From positions 1-32,659 of the IMG/VR virus record IMGVR_UViG_3300025097_000026: 32,659 bases of DNA; one strand, 5' to 3'. Each line of letters begins with the position of its first letter. The first letter of the stretch is position 1. The notes under the pieces were generated by a model. The model saw only the letters and a list, made by a program, of their open reading frames with translations, made no database searches and was not told the origin of the DNA. This DNA is from a virus. The translations under genes were made by a program, and so were the position numbers. Of this stretch, positions 1 through 6,069 are shown piece after piece.

Positions 1-23
1 TAAATCAGGAAGGGGTATCTATT

Positions 24-650
24 ATGTTAAGCAAATCAAACCTTGAAATTGCAAAGATTGTAAGCAAAGGCGAAGGGGTTTTAATTGCTCAGGATCGTAC
101 AGTTGCTAATGATGGTCGAAGATTAATCGAGATCACAAGGCCGAAATGCTACCAGGAAGCGGAGTTTCTGGAAATTGACGGTTTCCAGGCAAGTTATATT
201 GATATGGGTGGTGAAACCAGAACGTGCCATCCTGATTTTATTATGACGAAAGAAGACGCACTCGATATCAATAAGAAACTGAAAAAATCCGCTAAACTTC
301 CGATCCTTGAAAATGCGGTTGTATCCCATAACGGCGCGACACATATTGCAACTGCGGAACCATCGTCTTTCAGCACAAGCGTACAAAAAATTAATCCGCT
401 TGAAGGAAAATATCCGAAATACCAGGAAGTCATACCGGATAGCGCAGATACTACGCTCAAAATTGGATTAAATCCAAAATTATTAAGTGAGATATGCAAT
501 ATAGCGGATAAATTTCAAGACGATTCGTACAAGGCATTAATATTCGAGTTCAGCGGACCGGATAAAACTATTAAGATGACTACCAGGAACCCGGAAACAG
601 ATCAGGAATTTACCGCCGTATTAATGCCGATGAATATTGATGATAAATAA
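24..650 (+). CDS. Sliding-clamp (DnaN/beta clamp)-like protein, short form
   Basis: A 208-residue protein whose second half resembles the C-terminal domain of the bacterial DNA polymerase III beta clamp: GKYPKYQEVIP at residues 128-138 matches the GxFPDYxRVIP motif, and VLMPMNI near the C-terminus (199-205) matches the terminal VMPMRL strand. LPILENAVV (92-100) may be another clamp strand. Full DnaN is about 366 residues with three domains, so this would be a reduced phage version able to tether a polymerase or other partners to DNA. The start follows AGGAAGGGG with good spacing. It is the first gene in the window and is followed by 132 bp of AT-rich non-coding DNA. Similarity is by motif only; an unrelated phage protein with chance resemblance remains possible. 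Confidence 0.5.
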   Translation: MLSKSNLEIAKIVSKGEGVLIAQDRTVANDGRRLIEITRPKCYQEAEFLEIDGFQASYIDMGGETRTCHPDFIMTKEDALDINKKLKKSAKLPILENAVVSHNGATHIATAEPSSFSTSVQKINPLEGKYPKYQEVIPDSADTTLKIGLNPKLLSEICNIADKFQDDSYKALIFEFSGPDKTIKMTTRNPETDQEFTAVLMPMNIDDK

Positions 651-782
651 AAACAATAACAAAACAAAACAATCTTAATATTTAAACTAAAAAAATCAAG
701 GCCATCTATTAAGACATATTATTATTATTCTATTTTTCTAATAATTTATTCTATTTAAAGAAAGAAGGGAGGTGAATGAATA

Positions 783-1043
783 ATGAAATATTATTATGAT
801 GTAAAGGGTTATACAACAGAGAAAAACTTTGATGATGCAGAGTGCGAATATTTAACAGAGTGTTGTGTGTTCGGAAATATTAAAGCTGCAAGGTTGTATA
901 CCAAAGAACTCATTGAATCTTCTGCATACCTGATTATCAAGATAGAACAGCGTGTAGACCTCAAAGAAGATGAATATGATGGGCAAGATAATTATACTGA
1001 CTCTGAAATATGGAGGGCAGTAGTTAAAGCAAAGAAAGAATAA
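783..1043 (+). CDS. Small hypothetical phage protein (86 aa)
   Basis: Not recognised. A soluble acidic protein with two Cys close together (ECEYLTECC around residues 21-28) and a Tyr-rich N-terminus. The start is set by a strong Shine-Dalgarno, GGGAGGTGA, 8-10 bases upstream. It opens a run of four tightly spaced small genes (783-1861) that all have strong ribosome binding sites and end before a terminator at 1889-1930, so they probably form one early transcript. Confidence 0.7.
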   Translation: MKYYYDVKGYTTEKNFDDAECEYLTECCVFGNIKAARLYTKELIESSAYLIIKIEQRVDLKEDEYDGQDNYTDSEIWRAVVKAKKE

Positions 1044-1069
1044 TTCTAATCTTATAAATAGGAGGATTT

Positions 1070-1237
1070 ATGCTGACATTTAAAAAGAATCAAATAAAAA
1101 TGACTAACCGAGTTATTATTTATTGTCTGTCATGTCTCCGAGACATTACGGACTCTATTAAAGTAGAGGTACATAAGGAAACATATTGTTCTAAATGTGC
1201 CTCAAGGATATATGCTGACATTAAGGAGGATAACTAA
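1070..1237 (+). CDS. Zinc-ribbon microprotein (55 aa)
   Basis: A 55-residue ORF starting ATG at 1070 just after a perfect AGGAGG (1060-1065). It carries two CxxC pairs, CLSC and CSKC, about 20 residues apart, the usual layout of a small zinc ribbon. Its TAA (1235-1237) overlaps the ATG of the next gene (1237), so the two are probably translationally coupled. Function unknown; zinc binding is inferred from cysteine spacing. Confidence 0.75.
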   Translation: MLTFKKNQIKMTNRVIIYCLSCLRDITDSIKVEVHKETYCSKCASRIYADIKEDN

Positions 1238-1614
1238 TGGGTAGATACTACACAGGAGACATTAACGGCAAGTTCTGGTTTGCAGTTCAATCAAGTGATG
1301 ATGCCAACTTCTTTGGAGTACATGGAGAGCAGAACGGAAACTTGGAGTATTGTTATGACGAGGAACACCTGAAAGAAGTACGAGTGTCAGTTCAAAAATG
1401 CAAGGACACATTAGGCGAGGATAAGGAAAAGATAGACAATTTCTTTAAGGGTAAGGATGGTTACAACGAGGAAATGATAATGTCGGCTCTGTGTTGGAGC
1501 AAGCATAGAGTAGTTAGTCAATTAGTTTGGTATGCTCGTTTAGAACTTGGCGAGAAGATACTTAAATGTTTATTAGAGAAAGGGGAGTGTTGTTTTGAGG
1601 CTGAATTAGGATAA
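1237..1614 (+). CDS. Hypothetical phage protein (125 aa)
   Basis: Not assigned to a function. The N-terminus (MGRYYTGDINGKFWFAVQSS) resembles a family of uncharacterised proteins found in phages and plasmids. It has no signal peptide or membrane segment and ends in a Cys pair (ECCFEAELG). AAGGAGGA at 1223-1230 serves as ribosome binding site inside the end of the preceding zinc-ribbon gene, and the start codon overlaps that gene's stop. Confidence 0.75.
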   Translation: MGRYYTGDINGKFWFAVQSSDDANFFGVHGEQNGNLEYCYDEEHLKEVRVSVQKCKDTLGEDKEKIDNFFKGKDGYNEEMIMSALCWSKHRVVSQLVWYARLELGEKILKCLLEKGECCFEAELG

Positions 1615-1633
1615 TCTTTTAAAGGAGGGTATA

Positions 1634-1861
1634 ATGTGTTTGAAATGTGGAATGTTAATAAATTGTAAATTTAAGGGAAAACCTGAGAGGAGGACACTAA
1701 AGACAGTTTTAGAAAATAAGATTGAAGAGTATCTCGGAGACTATGAGGGCGAAAGTCTCCATGTGTCTGAGGGTTTCCAATTAGATGTTGTTCCAGAATT
1801 AACTCAAGTGGTGTTTAAGTTATTAGGGATTGACGAACACCAACAGGGTGACATCATCTAA
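1634..1861 (+). CDS. Small hypothetical protein (75 aa)
   Basis: Not recognised. The short N-terminus has CLKC and a further Cys (MCLKCGMLINCKFKG), followed by a basic stretch and an acidic, probably helical body. The start follows AAAGGAGGG about 8 bases upstream. It is the last gene of the 783-1861 cluster; a terminator begins 28 bp after its stop. Confidence 0.65.
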   Translation: MCLKCGMLINCKFKGKPERRTLKTVLENKIEEYLGDYEGESLHVSEGFQLDVVPELTQVVFKLLGIDEHQQGDII

Positions 1862-1888
1862 TAAGGCTCAACCTGGAGGCAACAAATT

Positions 1889-1930
1889 AAAGGCTCGGTT
1901 TCTTCTTAATTGAGGGAATCGGGCTTTTTT
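1889..1930 (+). terminator. Rho-independent terminator after the early cluster
   Basis: A stem formed by 1890-1902 and 1915-1926 (AAG, one bulged G, CTCGGTTTC pairing with GGAATCGGGCTT, with three wobble pairs), a 12-base loop and a run of six T at 1925-1930. It sits directly after the 783-1861 gene cluster and separates it from the terminase region. Confidence 0.8.
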
Positions 1931-2000
1931 AATGGATTCAGATAAAAACGGCTTCACCACAGCCTCGCCACGCCACGCAAACATATCCGAGCATACTAAA

Positions 2001-2101
2001 CCACCCACCTTTTACAACAATTATAAAAGAATATAAAATAAACTTGACATCAATAAAAAATAAATGTAATTAAAGACTTAATCCCACCTAAAAGTGGGTG
2101 G
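2001..2101. repeat. Inverted repeat flanking a promoter candidate
   Basis: Left arm CCACCCACCTTTT (2001-2013); right arm AAAAGTGGGTGG (2090-2101). They are complementary over 12 bases with one bulged C. The right arm can instead pair locally: CCCAC (2083-2087) with GTGGG (2094-2098) around a 6-base loop. The two pairings exclude each other. The promoter candidate at 2044-2070 lies in the loop. Confidence 0.6.
2044..2070 (+). promoter_or_regulatory. Sigma-70-type promoter candidate for the terS region
   Basis: A perfect -35 box TTGACA at 2044-2049. The best -10 is TGTAAT at 2065-2070 (15-bp spacer); TAATTA at 2067-2072 gives a 17-bp spacer. It lies between the terminator at 1889-1930 and terS at 2290, where a new transcript would be expected. 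Confidence 0.5.
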
Positions 2102-2289
2102 GGGTGGGTTGAGGTAATCAATACTTAGAACAAATAAGAACTAAACTAAAACGGAACCGGAAGAATACAAATGCAGCCGAAAGAATAAGCAAACGAACAT
2201 AAACAGACACAATAAAAAAAGAAACAAAGAGGAATATAAAAGAGGAATATTAATAGGTAAAATTAGAAACACAATAACAACATACACAC

Positions 2290-2736
2290 ATGAAAAAAAT
2301 AAAATACACAGACGCTATAGCACAAAAAATCTTGAATCTCTTATCATCCGGAAAGACTTTAGTTGATATTCAATCCAAAGGTCTGCCGTCAAGGTGGACT
2401 ATTTATCAATGGTTTGTAGACAATCCAGAGTTTGAGAAAAGGTTTAGACTTGCTCAGTCTTGCAGTACGGACATAAGGATTGAGGATGTATTAAAGAGGA
2501 TAGAAACCTGCACAGACACCAAGCAAGCCAAATTGCTTGACGTTTTATTTAAGTCTACCTCATGGTATGTTAGTAAGATTAATAGGGCAGTATATGGGGA
2601 TAAGATAGACGTAAGCCACACTCACACACTAGACGTATCCAAGCCGATACAACTTGCATTACAGAGGCTCTCAGCACTCAGGCTAGAGCCACCACAAGAG
2701 CGTGTTATCGAGGTAAATCATACTACTATAACATAA
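2290..2736 (+). CDS. terS: Terminase small subunit (TerS), Sf6-like
   Basis: DNA-recognition subunit of the packaging motor, predicted to bind the packaging site and hand DNA to TerL. The N-terminal part has an HTH-like pattern (residues about 12-45, with the PSRWTIYQWF helix and NPEFEKRFRLAQ, as in TerS proteins with a WxxxxPEFxxxYxxA core). Residues about 75-105 carry the STSWYVSKINRAVYGDKI segment, equivalent to the RKWLxSKLxPKxYGDK motif of Sf6-type small terminases. The length (148) is normal. The Shine-Dalgarno is weak; the start is the first ATG of the frame. TerL lies 4.8 kb downstream, an unusually large separation filled by the accessory cassette. No other packaging-type small subunit is visible. 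Confidence 0.8.
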   Translation: MKKIKYTDAIAQKILNLLSSGKTLVDIQSKGLPSRWTIYQWFVDNPEFEKRFRLAQSCSTDIRIEDVLKRIETCTDTKQAKLLDVLFKSTSWYVSKINRAVYGDKIDVSHTHTLDVSKPIQLALQRLSALRLEPPQERVIEVNHTTIT

Positions 2737-2865
2737 GCACTCTTATCAGATGCAATAGAACATAATCACTTCCAGTTCAATTCAGTTCATGCCTATCCAG
2801 TTGTAATCAATCAACAATCATTTCATATTAGAAATATCAATCCAAAATGGATCCAATTATAACCA

Positions 2866-2908
2866 GGGGGGGGTGGGGGAGAACTTTGGGACTCCTCTCC
2901 CCCCCCAC
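2866..2908. other. G8/C8 homopolymer hairpin
   Basis: Eight G (2866-2873), T, five G, then after 14 bases eight C (2899-2906). GGGGGAGA (2875-2882) pairs perfectly with TCTCCCCC (2896-2903), and the flanking G and C tracts can extend the stem. It stands out against AT-rich surroundings. A T-rich run begins about 20 bases later (2928-2940), too far for a standard terminator. It could be a structural or insulator element, a G-quadruplex former or a length-variable tract. Confidence 0.7.
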
Positions 2909-2950
2909 GTCCTCACTCCAACCAACTTTTTATTTTTTTTATATATATTT

Positions 2951-3075
2951 ATGTTCGCTTTTTTACTTGCAATATATAATATTTTATGTTACGGTGCGAA
3001 TTATGCAGATATATACAGGTACAGCGTTTGGTAAGAAGTTTGAAAAGGTGAAGGAATATGAATTAGGTATAATGA
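2951..3075 (+). repeat. Leader repeat, copy A (upstream and 5' end of the dpdA-like gene)
   Basis: This stretch recurs, with deletions and substitutions, at 3812-3910. Shared blocks include ATGTTCG, the 20-bp TAATATTTTATGTTACGGTG (2977-2996, repeated at 3829-3848), TTTGGTAAGAA (3027-3037) and the segment coding KVKxYxLGI. A TATAAT box at 2975-2980 may be the -10 of a promoter with a poor -35. Confidence 0.75.
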
Positions 3076-3686
3076 TAAGTACGTTTGATTTAAAGTCATT
3101 TCCTCCTGAGAAGTATTTTGGTAAGGTCCCCTGTGCATTGGATAATGGAGTATTTAATTGTTATAGGAAGGGTTATCCATTTCAGGCAGATTTATTTTTG
3201 AAGAATATTGCACATTGTTACAGGATGGGGATTAAATTAGATTTCATAGTATGTCCGGATATTATGTGTGGAGGCATGAAGTCGCTTGAGTATTCTCTTA
3301 TGTGGGCGAGGGGAGAGCTTATAACGGCACCTAATTTAGCTTTAGTTGTCCAAGACGGCATGAGGGTAAGGGATATAGAGAGGGATCTTGAGGATAATTT
3401 CACACATATATTTGTCGGTGGTTCGGTTGAATGGAAGTGGAAGATGGTTGAGGAGTGGGTAGAATTTGCGAGAGCCGAGGGTTTAAAGTCACATATAGGT
3501 CAATGTGGGAAGAAGGAATATTTGGAGAGGGCGTTTGAGTTGGGTGTTGATTCCGTTGATTCATCGAGTATAGTCCGTAATGGAACATGGGAGATTATAG
3601 AGCAATATCAGAGGTCTAAGAAGGGAGTGCAGAAAGATTTGTTTAAAGAAGGCGAAAAAGAAGATATATTGTCCTTTGTGCAGTAA
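3003..3686 (+). CDS. dpdA: DpdA-like guanine transglycosylase (TGT superfamily)
   Basis: Predicted (227 aa) to swap guanine for a 7-deazaguanine base in phage DNA, or to act on tRNA. It follows the phage DpdA / 'queuine tRNA-ribosyltransferase-like' pattern: ALDNGVF (D47) corresponds to the catalytic SDSGGF motif; PDIMCGG (85-91), ALVVQDGM (113-120) and FVGGSVEWK (137-145) are family blocks; GVDSVD (181-186) corresponds to the GxDxFD segment carrying the nucleophilic Asp. The zinc-binding Cys motif of bacterial Tgt is not seen, as expected for viral forms. ATG 3003 is chosen because the homologous part begins there (MQIYTGTAFG); the frame stays open back to 2847, but only through the G8/C8 tract and with no similarity. 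The Shine-Dalgarno is poor. No preQ0 synthesis genes are in the window. DNA versus tRNA as substrate is inference. Confidence 0.75.
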   Translation: MQIYTGTAFGKKFEKVKEYELGIMISTFDLKSFPPEKYFGKVPCALDNGVFNCYRKGYPFQADLFLKNIAHCYRMGIKLDFIVCPDIMCGGMKSLEYSLMWARGELITAPNLALVVQDGMRVRDIERDLEDNFTHIFVGGSVEWKWKMVEEWVEFARAEGLKSHIGQCGKKEYLERAFELGVDSVDSSSIVRNGTWEIIEQYQRSKKGVQKDLFKEGEKEDILSFVQ

Positions 3687-3801
3687 GGAGATTGGCAAGT
3701 GTGGTCATAATCGTTATGATATGATGATTGCAGTCCTTGATGCTTGGGATAAGGTTAAAAGCAATAAAGAGGAATATATTAAATTTAGACAGATAAAATG
3801 A
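3601..3801 (+). CDS. Zinc-knuckle ORF overlapping the dpdA end, no normal start
   Basis: An open frame, +1 relative to dpdA, runs from after a stop at 3598-3600 to TGA at 3799-3801. Its conserved-looking part starts about 3646: KKIYCPLCSKEIGKCGHNR, then DMMIAVLDAWDKVKS, a typical small phage zinc protein (CPLC...CGH). There is no ATG, GTG or TTG before the cysteines; the first ATG (about 3716) lies after them. Options are a rare ATT/ATA start near 3640, a +1 frameshift from dpdA in the A-rich GAAAAAGAAG region, a sequencing error, or a decayed gene. Coordinates give the open frame, not a proven start. Confidence 0.5.
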   Translation, partial: SNIRGLRRECRKICLKKAKKKIYCPLCSKEIGKCGHNRYDMMIAVLDAWDKVKSNKEEYIKFRQIK

Positions 3802-3811
3802 AATTAGGTCC

Positions 3812-3910
3812 ATGTTCGTTTTTCCTTGTAATATTTTATGTTACGGTGTGAAAATATTTGGTAAGAATTTTAAAAAAGGTGAAGGGTTATGGGTTGGGTA
3901 TAATAGTTAA
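3812..3910 (+). repeat. Leader repeat, copy B (decayed copy of the dpdA 5' region)
   Basis: Second copy of the 2951-3075 leader: ATGTTCG, the identical 20-bp TAATATTTTATGTTACGGTG at 3829-3848, TTTGGTAAGAA at 3857-3867, and a segment reading KVKGYGLGIIV beside KVKEYELGIMI of the dpdA product. Relative to copy A it has lost about 30 bp and gained one A in an A run, which shifts the frame. It supplies the start of the next gene (3858). Confidence 0.75.
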
Positions 3911-4250
3911 ACCTAAAAACTGTGTAATATGCGGAAGGATAGTGCCGCTTATTAACGGTAGCTTGAGAACGCAGCCGGCAAGGATATGTAGGGGTAAGGT
4001 AACCAAGAGTGGAAGACATATTGCCTCGGACTGCCAGAAGAAATACAGGAATGAATGGCATAAAAATAAGTATATTTGTGCTGAGTTTAGGGCAACGAGG
4101 AAGATTGATGAAAGCGCTGAATTTATTAATAAGTGTTTAAAGTGTGATAATAGGTTTGAGGCTGAATCAAAATTTAATCGAGTTTGTCCGGAGTGTACTA
4201 TTGGCAACCGAAGTTGTGGGGGCAGGGAAGTGCATATATCAGCAACATAG
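3858..4250 (+). CDS. Two-part Cys-rich zinc-binding protein with dpdA-derived N-terminus
   Basis: Function unknown. Two Cys modules are visible in the 130 residues: CVICGR with later Cys (about 22-60; SDCQKKYRNEWHKNKY follows) and CLKCDNRF...NRVCPEC (about 93-113), a common phage zinc-ribbon pattern. The first 17 residues are encoded by leader-repeat copy B and resemble residues 13-25 of the DpdA-like protein, so the gene appears chimeric. The start is uncertain: TTG at 3858 gives the longest form; TTG at 3894 has the better Shine-Dalgarno (AAGGTGAAGG). It could be a DNA- or RNA-binding protein. Confidence 0.65.
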   Translation: MVRILKKVKGYGLGIIVKPKNCVICGRIVPLINGSLRTQPARICRGKVTKSGRHIASDCQKKYRNEWHKNKYICAEFRATRKIDESAEFINKCLKCDNRFEAESKFNRVCPECTIGNRSCGGREVHISAT

Positions 4251-4289
4251 AAAATACCTTTATAATATAAGAGGTAAAAGAGATTAAGC

Positions 4290-4409
4290 ATGAAATGGAT
4301 TAATCAGAAGCCTAAATGGTATGAATATCCGGTAATGTTAGCAGGGTTATTTATCATCGTGGGATGTGTTATAATAATTAGTTTGTTTGATAAAAAATGG
4401 GAAGAATAA
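4290..4409 (+). CDS. Single-span membrane microprotein (39 aa)
   Basis: ATG at 4290 to TAA at 4407-4409. An N-terminal amphipathic part (MKWINQKPKWYEYP) is followed by one hydrophobic span, VMLAGLFIIVGCVIIISLF, and a charged tail. A weak purine-rich site (AAAAGAG) lies upstream. It overlaps the next gene by 13 bp in another frame. Role unknown; a small membrane protein is inferred from composition only. Confidence 0.6.
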   Translation: MKWINQKPKWYEYPVMLAGLFIIVGCVIIISLFDKKWEE

Positions 4410-4615
4410 TATATACAAGGGATATGTGTTCGGCTTGTGTCGAGCTAAAAGAGAGGTATAACCTGCAGAATATAAGGTATGAGGAGCGTAATGCTGACCG
4501 CCTGGAACAGCCTCAAGACGAGATTGACATACAGGCTTTTATTGAGGAAGTGGTTATGAAGAATATAGATCCTAAAAACATAACATTACCATTGGAGTAT
4601 AACTATGACGCTTGA
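4397..4615 (+). CDS. Glutaredoxin-like protein (72 aa)
   Basis: Short thioredoxin-fold candidate: strand RIIYTRDM followed by the redox motif CSAC (C11, C14), helix VELKERYNL, second strand IRYEERNAD, and LPLEY (64-68) in the place of the cis-Pro strand. Phage glutaredoxins of 70-90 residues typically reduce ribonucleotide reductase or other thiols. No Shine-Dalgarno is seen; translation may depend on the upstream microprotein it overlaps. It overlaps the next gene by 11 bp. The fold assignment rests on motif order. Confidence 0.65.
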   Translation: MGRIIYTRDMCSACVELKERYNLQNIRYEERNADRLEQPQDEIDIQAFIEEVVMKNIDPKNITLPLEYNYDA

Positions 4616-4787
4616 TGAACAGGCAGACGAGTTGTTTGATATAAAGTGTAAAGATTGTGGGGAGGTGTTTGAGGCTAAGACGATGTTTGCTCGGTTCTGT
4701 GGAGCGAGGTGTCGAATGAGGGCATACAGGAAGACGGCTAAGGGTAAGGCTGCGTACACCGAATACAATAAGAGGTATAAGAGATAA
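4605..4787 (+). CDS. Zinc-finger microprotein (60 aa)
   Basis: CKDCGEVFEA, then RFCGARCRMRAYRK, then a Tyr/Lys-rich basic tail. The CxxC...CxxxC arrangement with Arg-rich surroundings is seen in many small phage and plasmid nucleic-acid-binding proteins. The ATG lies inside the end of the glutaredoxin-like gene, and its stop overlaps the ATG at 4787 (TAATG), so it is probably co-translated with both neighbours. Confidence 0.75.
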   Translation: MTLDEQADELFDIKCKDCGEVFEAKTMFARFCGARCRMRAYRKTAKGKAAYTEYNKRYKR

Positions 4788-5236
4788 TGGTAGAAGCGAG
4801 AACTGGAAGACCATTTGATAAGCAGTCATATAAGGAGAATGATAAGAGGGCGAAGGAGGCTGTTTGTCAGTATTTAATTTCTAAAGGTGTTCGTGCTTGG
4901 ATACCAGAGGAGAATTATGGTGCTGATATTCATTCTTATTATCCCGAAGAAAAGATATTCGCAAGGCATGAAGCCGAAATGAAGAATCAATGGGATGGCG
5001 ATTGGGCTGATTGTTGGGATGATGTTCGTGTGCCAGCAAGGAAGTCGAGGTTGATTGAAGAGGGCAAGAATATAATATTTTGGGTGGTTAGGACTGATTG
5101 CCAGGAAGCATGGAGAATTAGGGGAAGCATAATGACACCGGACATGATAAAGCCTGTTCTAATAAAGAAGGGTACTCAATGGGAGAAGTTCTTCTGTATG
5201 CCGGTTGGTATGTGTGAGAGAATAAGGTTGATATGA
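4787..5236 (+). CDS. PD-(D/E)XK nuclease-like protein (149 aa)
   Basis: Possible restriction-endonuclease-fold protein. YGADIHS (D47) followed by FARHEAEMKNQW (E62, E64, K66) fits the D...ExK core of PD-(D/E)XK enzymes. WDGDWADCWDDVRVPARK and the strand NIIFWVVRTD are compatible with a family of small phage proteins of this fold. It could act in recombination, repair or host DNA degradation, or be catalytically silent. It is linked to both neighbours by TAATG/ATGA overlaps. The assignment is by motif only. Confidence 0.5.
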   Translation: MVEARTGRPFDKQSYKENDKRAKEAVCQYLISKGVRAWIPEENYGADIHSYYPEEKIFARHEAEMKNQWDGDWADCWDDVRVPARKSRLIEEGKNIIFWVVRTDCQEAWRIRGSIMTPDMIKPVLIKKGTQWEKFFCMPVGMCERIRLI

Positions 5237-5376
5237 AGTTTAAATGTAAGCATTGTGGAGTTATAGTAAAGAGGGATGCAAGGGAAAGTATATTTAAGGA
5301 GTTTATAACTAAACGTGGGTATAAGTCTTATTGTGCAAAAGCAGGTAAAGATGTATTTTTAAAGAGGGTGCCATGA
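5233..5376 (+). CDS. Zinc-ribbon microprotein (47 aa)
   Basis: ATG 5233 overlaps the TGA of the previous gene (ATGA). The product begins MKFKCKHCG and later has GYKSYCAKAGKDVFLKRV. CxxC followed by a distant YC and a hydrophobic end is a recurring form of tiny phage zinc proteins. Function unknown. Between its stop and 5401 only a 9-codon reading frame remains. Confidence 0.65.
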   Translation: MKFKCKHCGVIVKRDARESIFKEFITKRGYKSYCAKAGKDVFLKRVP

Positions 5377-5400
5377 AGAATATTATGTTGGGGAATTGAT

Positions 5401-6069
5401 ATGATAAAAATTTTTAAAAATGCTATTGTTGATTGTTGGAGGGGGATTAAAGGGTACATTAATCGGAACCGTAAGGTGGAGCATAGGACTAAATATGCAG
5501 ATATTAGAGAAGATTTAAATACCGGTGATATTGTGTTGTTTTCAGGTAAAGGGCTTATCAGTAATGTGATTAAACGGTTTACCGGTTCCCCCTGGAGTCA
5601 TGTGGGCATGGTTATATGTTCGCCAGAATGGAATATGAAGCTCTTGTGGGAATCAACTACCCTGAGTAAACTCAAGGACATTACAAGCGGTGAGGCACGG
5701 CAGGGAGTACAATTAGTACCCCTGAGCGAGAGAATCAAGACGTATGAGGGCGAAGTAGGTATTAGAAAACTTCTACACACAGAGCCATTAAACAATCAGG
5801 CTCTTATTGATTTAAGGGCTGAGGTTAAGGGTAGACCTTACGAAGAGAGCAAGATTGAGTTGTTTAAATCTGCCCATGATGGATTTATGGGTGGCAACGA
5901 GGAAGATTTGTCCAGCCTGTTTTGTTCTGAACTTGTTGCTGAGGCATATCAGAGGTTAGGCTTGATTACCGAGGATACGCCAAGTAATGAATTTACACCT
6001 GCTGATTTTGGAAATTATTTTCCCTTGATTAGGGCAGGGCTTGGTAAAATTATCAAGATAGAGGCATAA
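5401..6069 (+). CDS. NlpC/P60-superfamily hydrolase, permuted (YiiX/YaeF-like)
   Basis: Predicted papain-like Cys hydrolase that cleaves peptide, amide or ester bonds, possibly in cell wall or lipids. The circularly permuted layout is clear: TGDIVLFSG (41-49), GSPWSHVGMV with catalytic His67, and FCSELVAEAYQRLGL with catalytic Cys175. The length (222) matches the YiiX group. No signal peptide is visible, so export would need a holin or another route. A weak GGGGA site precedes the start. It is a candidate lysin, but it lies outside the lysis-like block at 14675-18072, so a role in host modification is equally possible. Confidence 0.8.
   Translation: MIKIFKNAIVDCWRGIKGYINRNRKVEHRTKYADIREDLNTGDIVLFSGKGLISNVIKRFTGSPWSHVGMVICSPEWNMKLLWESTTLSKLKDITSGEARQGVQLVPLSERIKTYEGEVGIRKLLHTEPLNNQALIDLRAEVKGRPYEESKIELFKSAHDGFMGGNEEDLSSLFCSELVAEAYQRLGLITEDTPSNEFTPADFGNYFPLIRAGLGKIIKIEA

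Larger units (their letters stand above)
1931..2289. other. Non-coding region upstream of the small terminase gene
   Basis: About 360 bp without a convincing gene on either strand. It contains a promoter candidate (2044-2070), an inverted repeat around it (2001-2101), a G-rich run (2094-2109), and then a strongly A-rich stretch (2150-2289) up to the terS start. Being next to terS it is a candidate place for a packaging recognition site, but no direct evidence is visible. Confidence 0.6.

Noticed and set aside
2847-3002. N-terminal extension of the dpdA-like gene from ATG 2847
   Set aside because: The open frame crosses the G8/C8 hairpin and T-rich DNA, has no ribosome binding site and encodes no recognisable sequence; the family similarity starts at ATG 3003.
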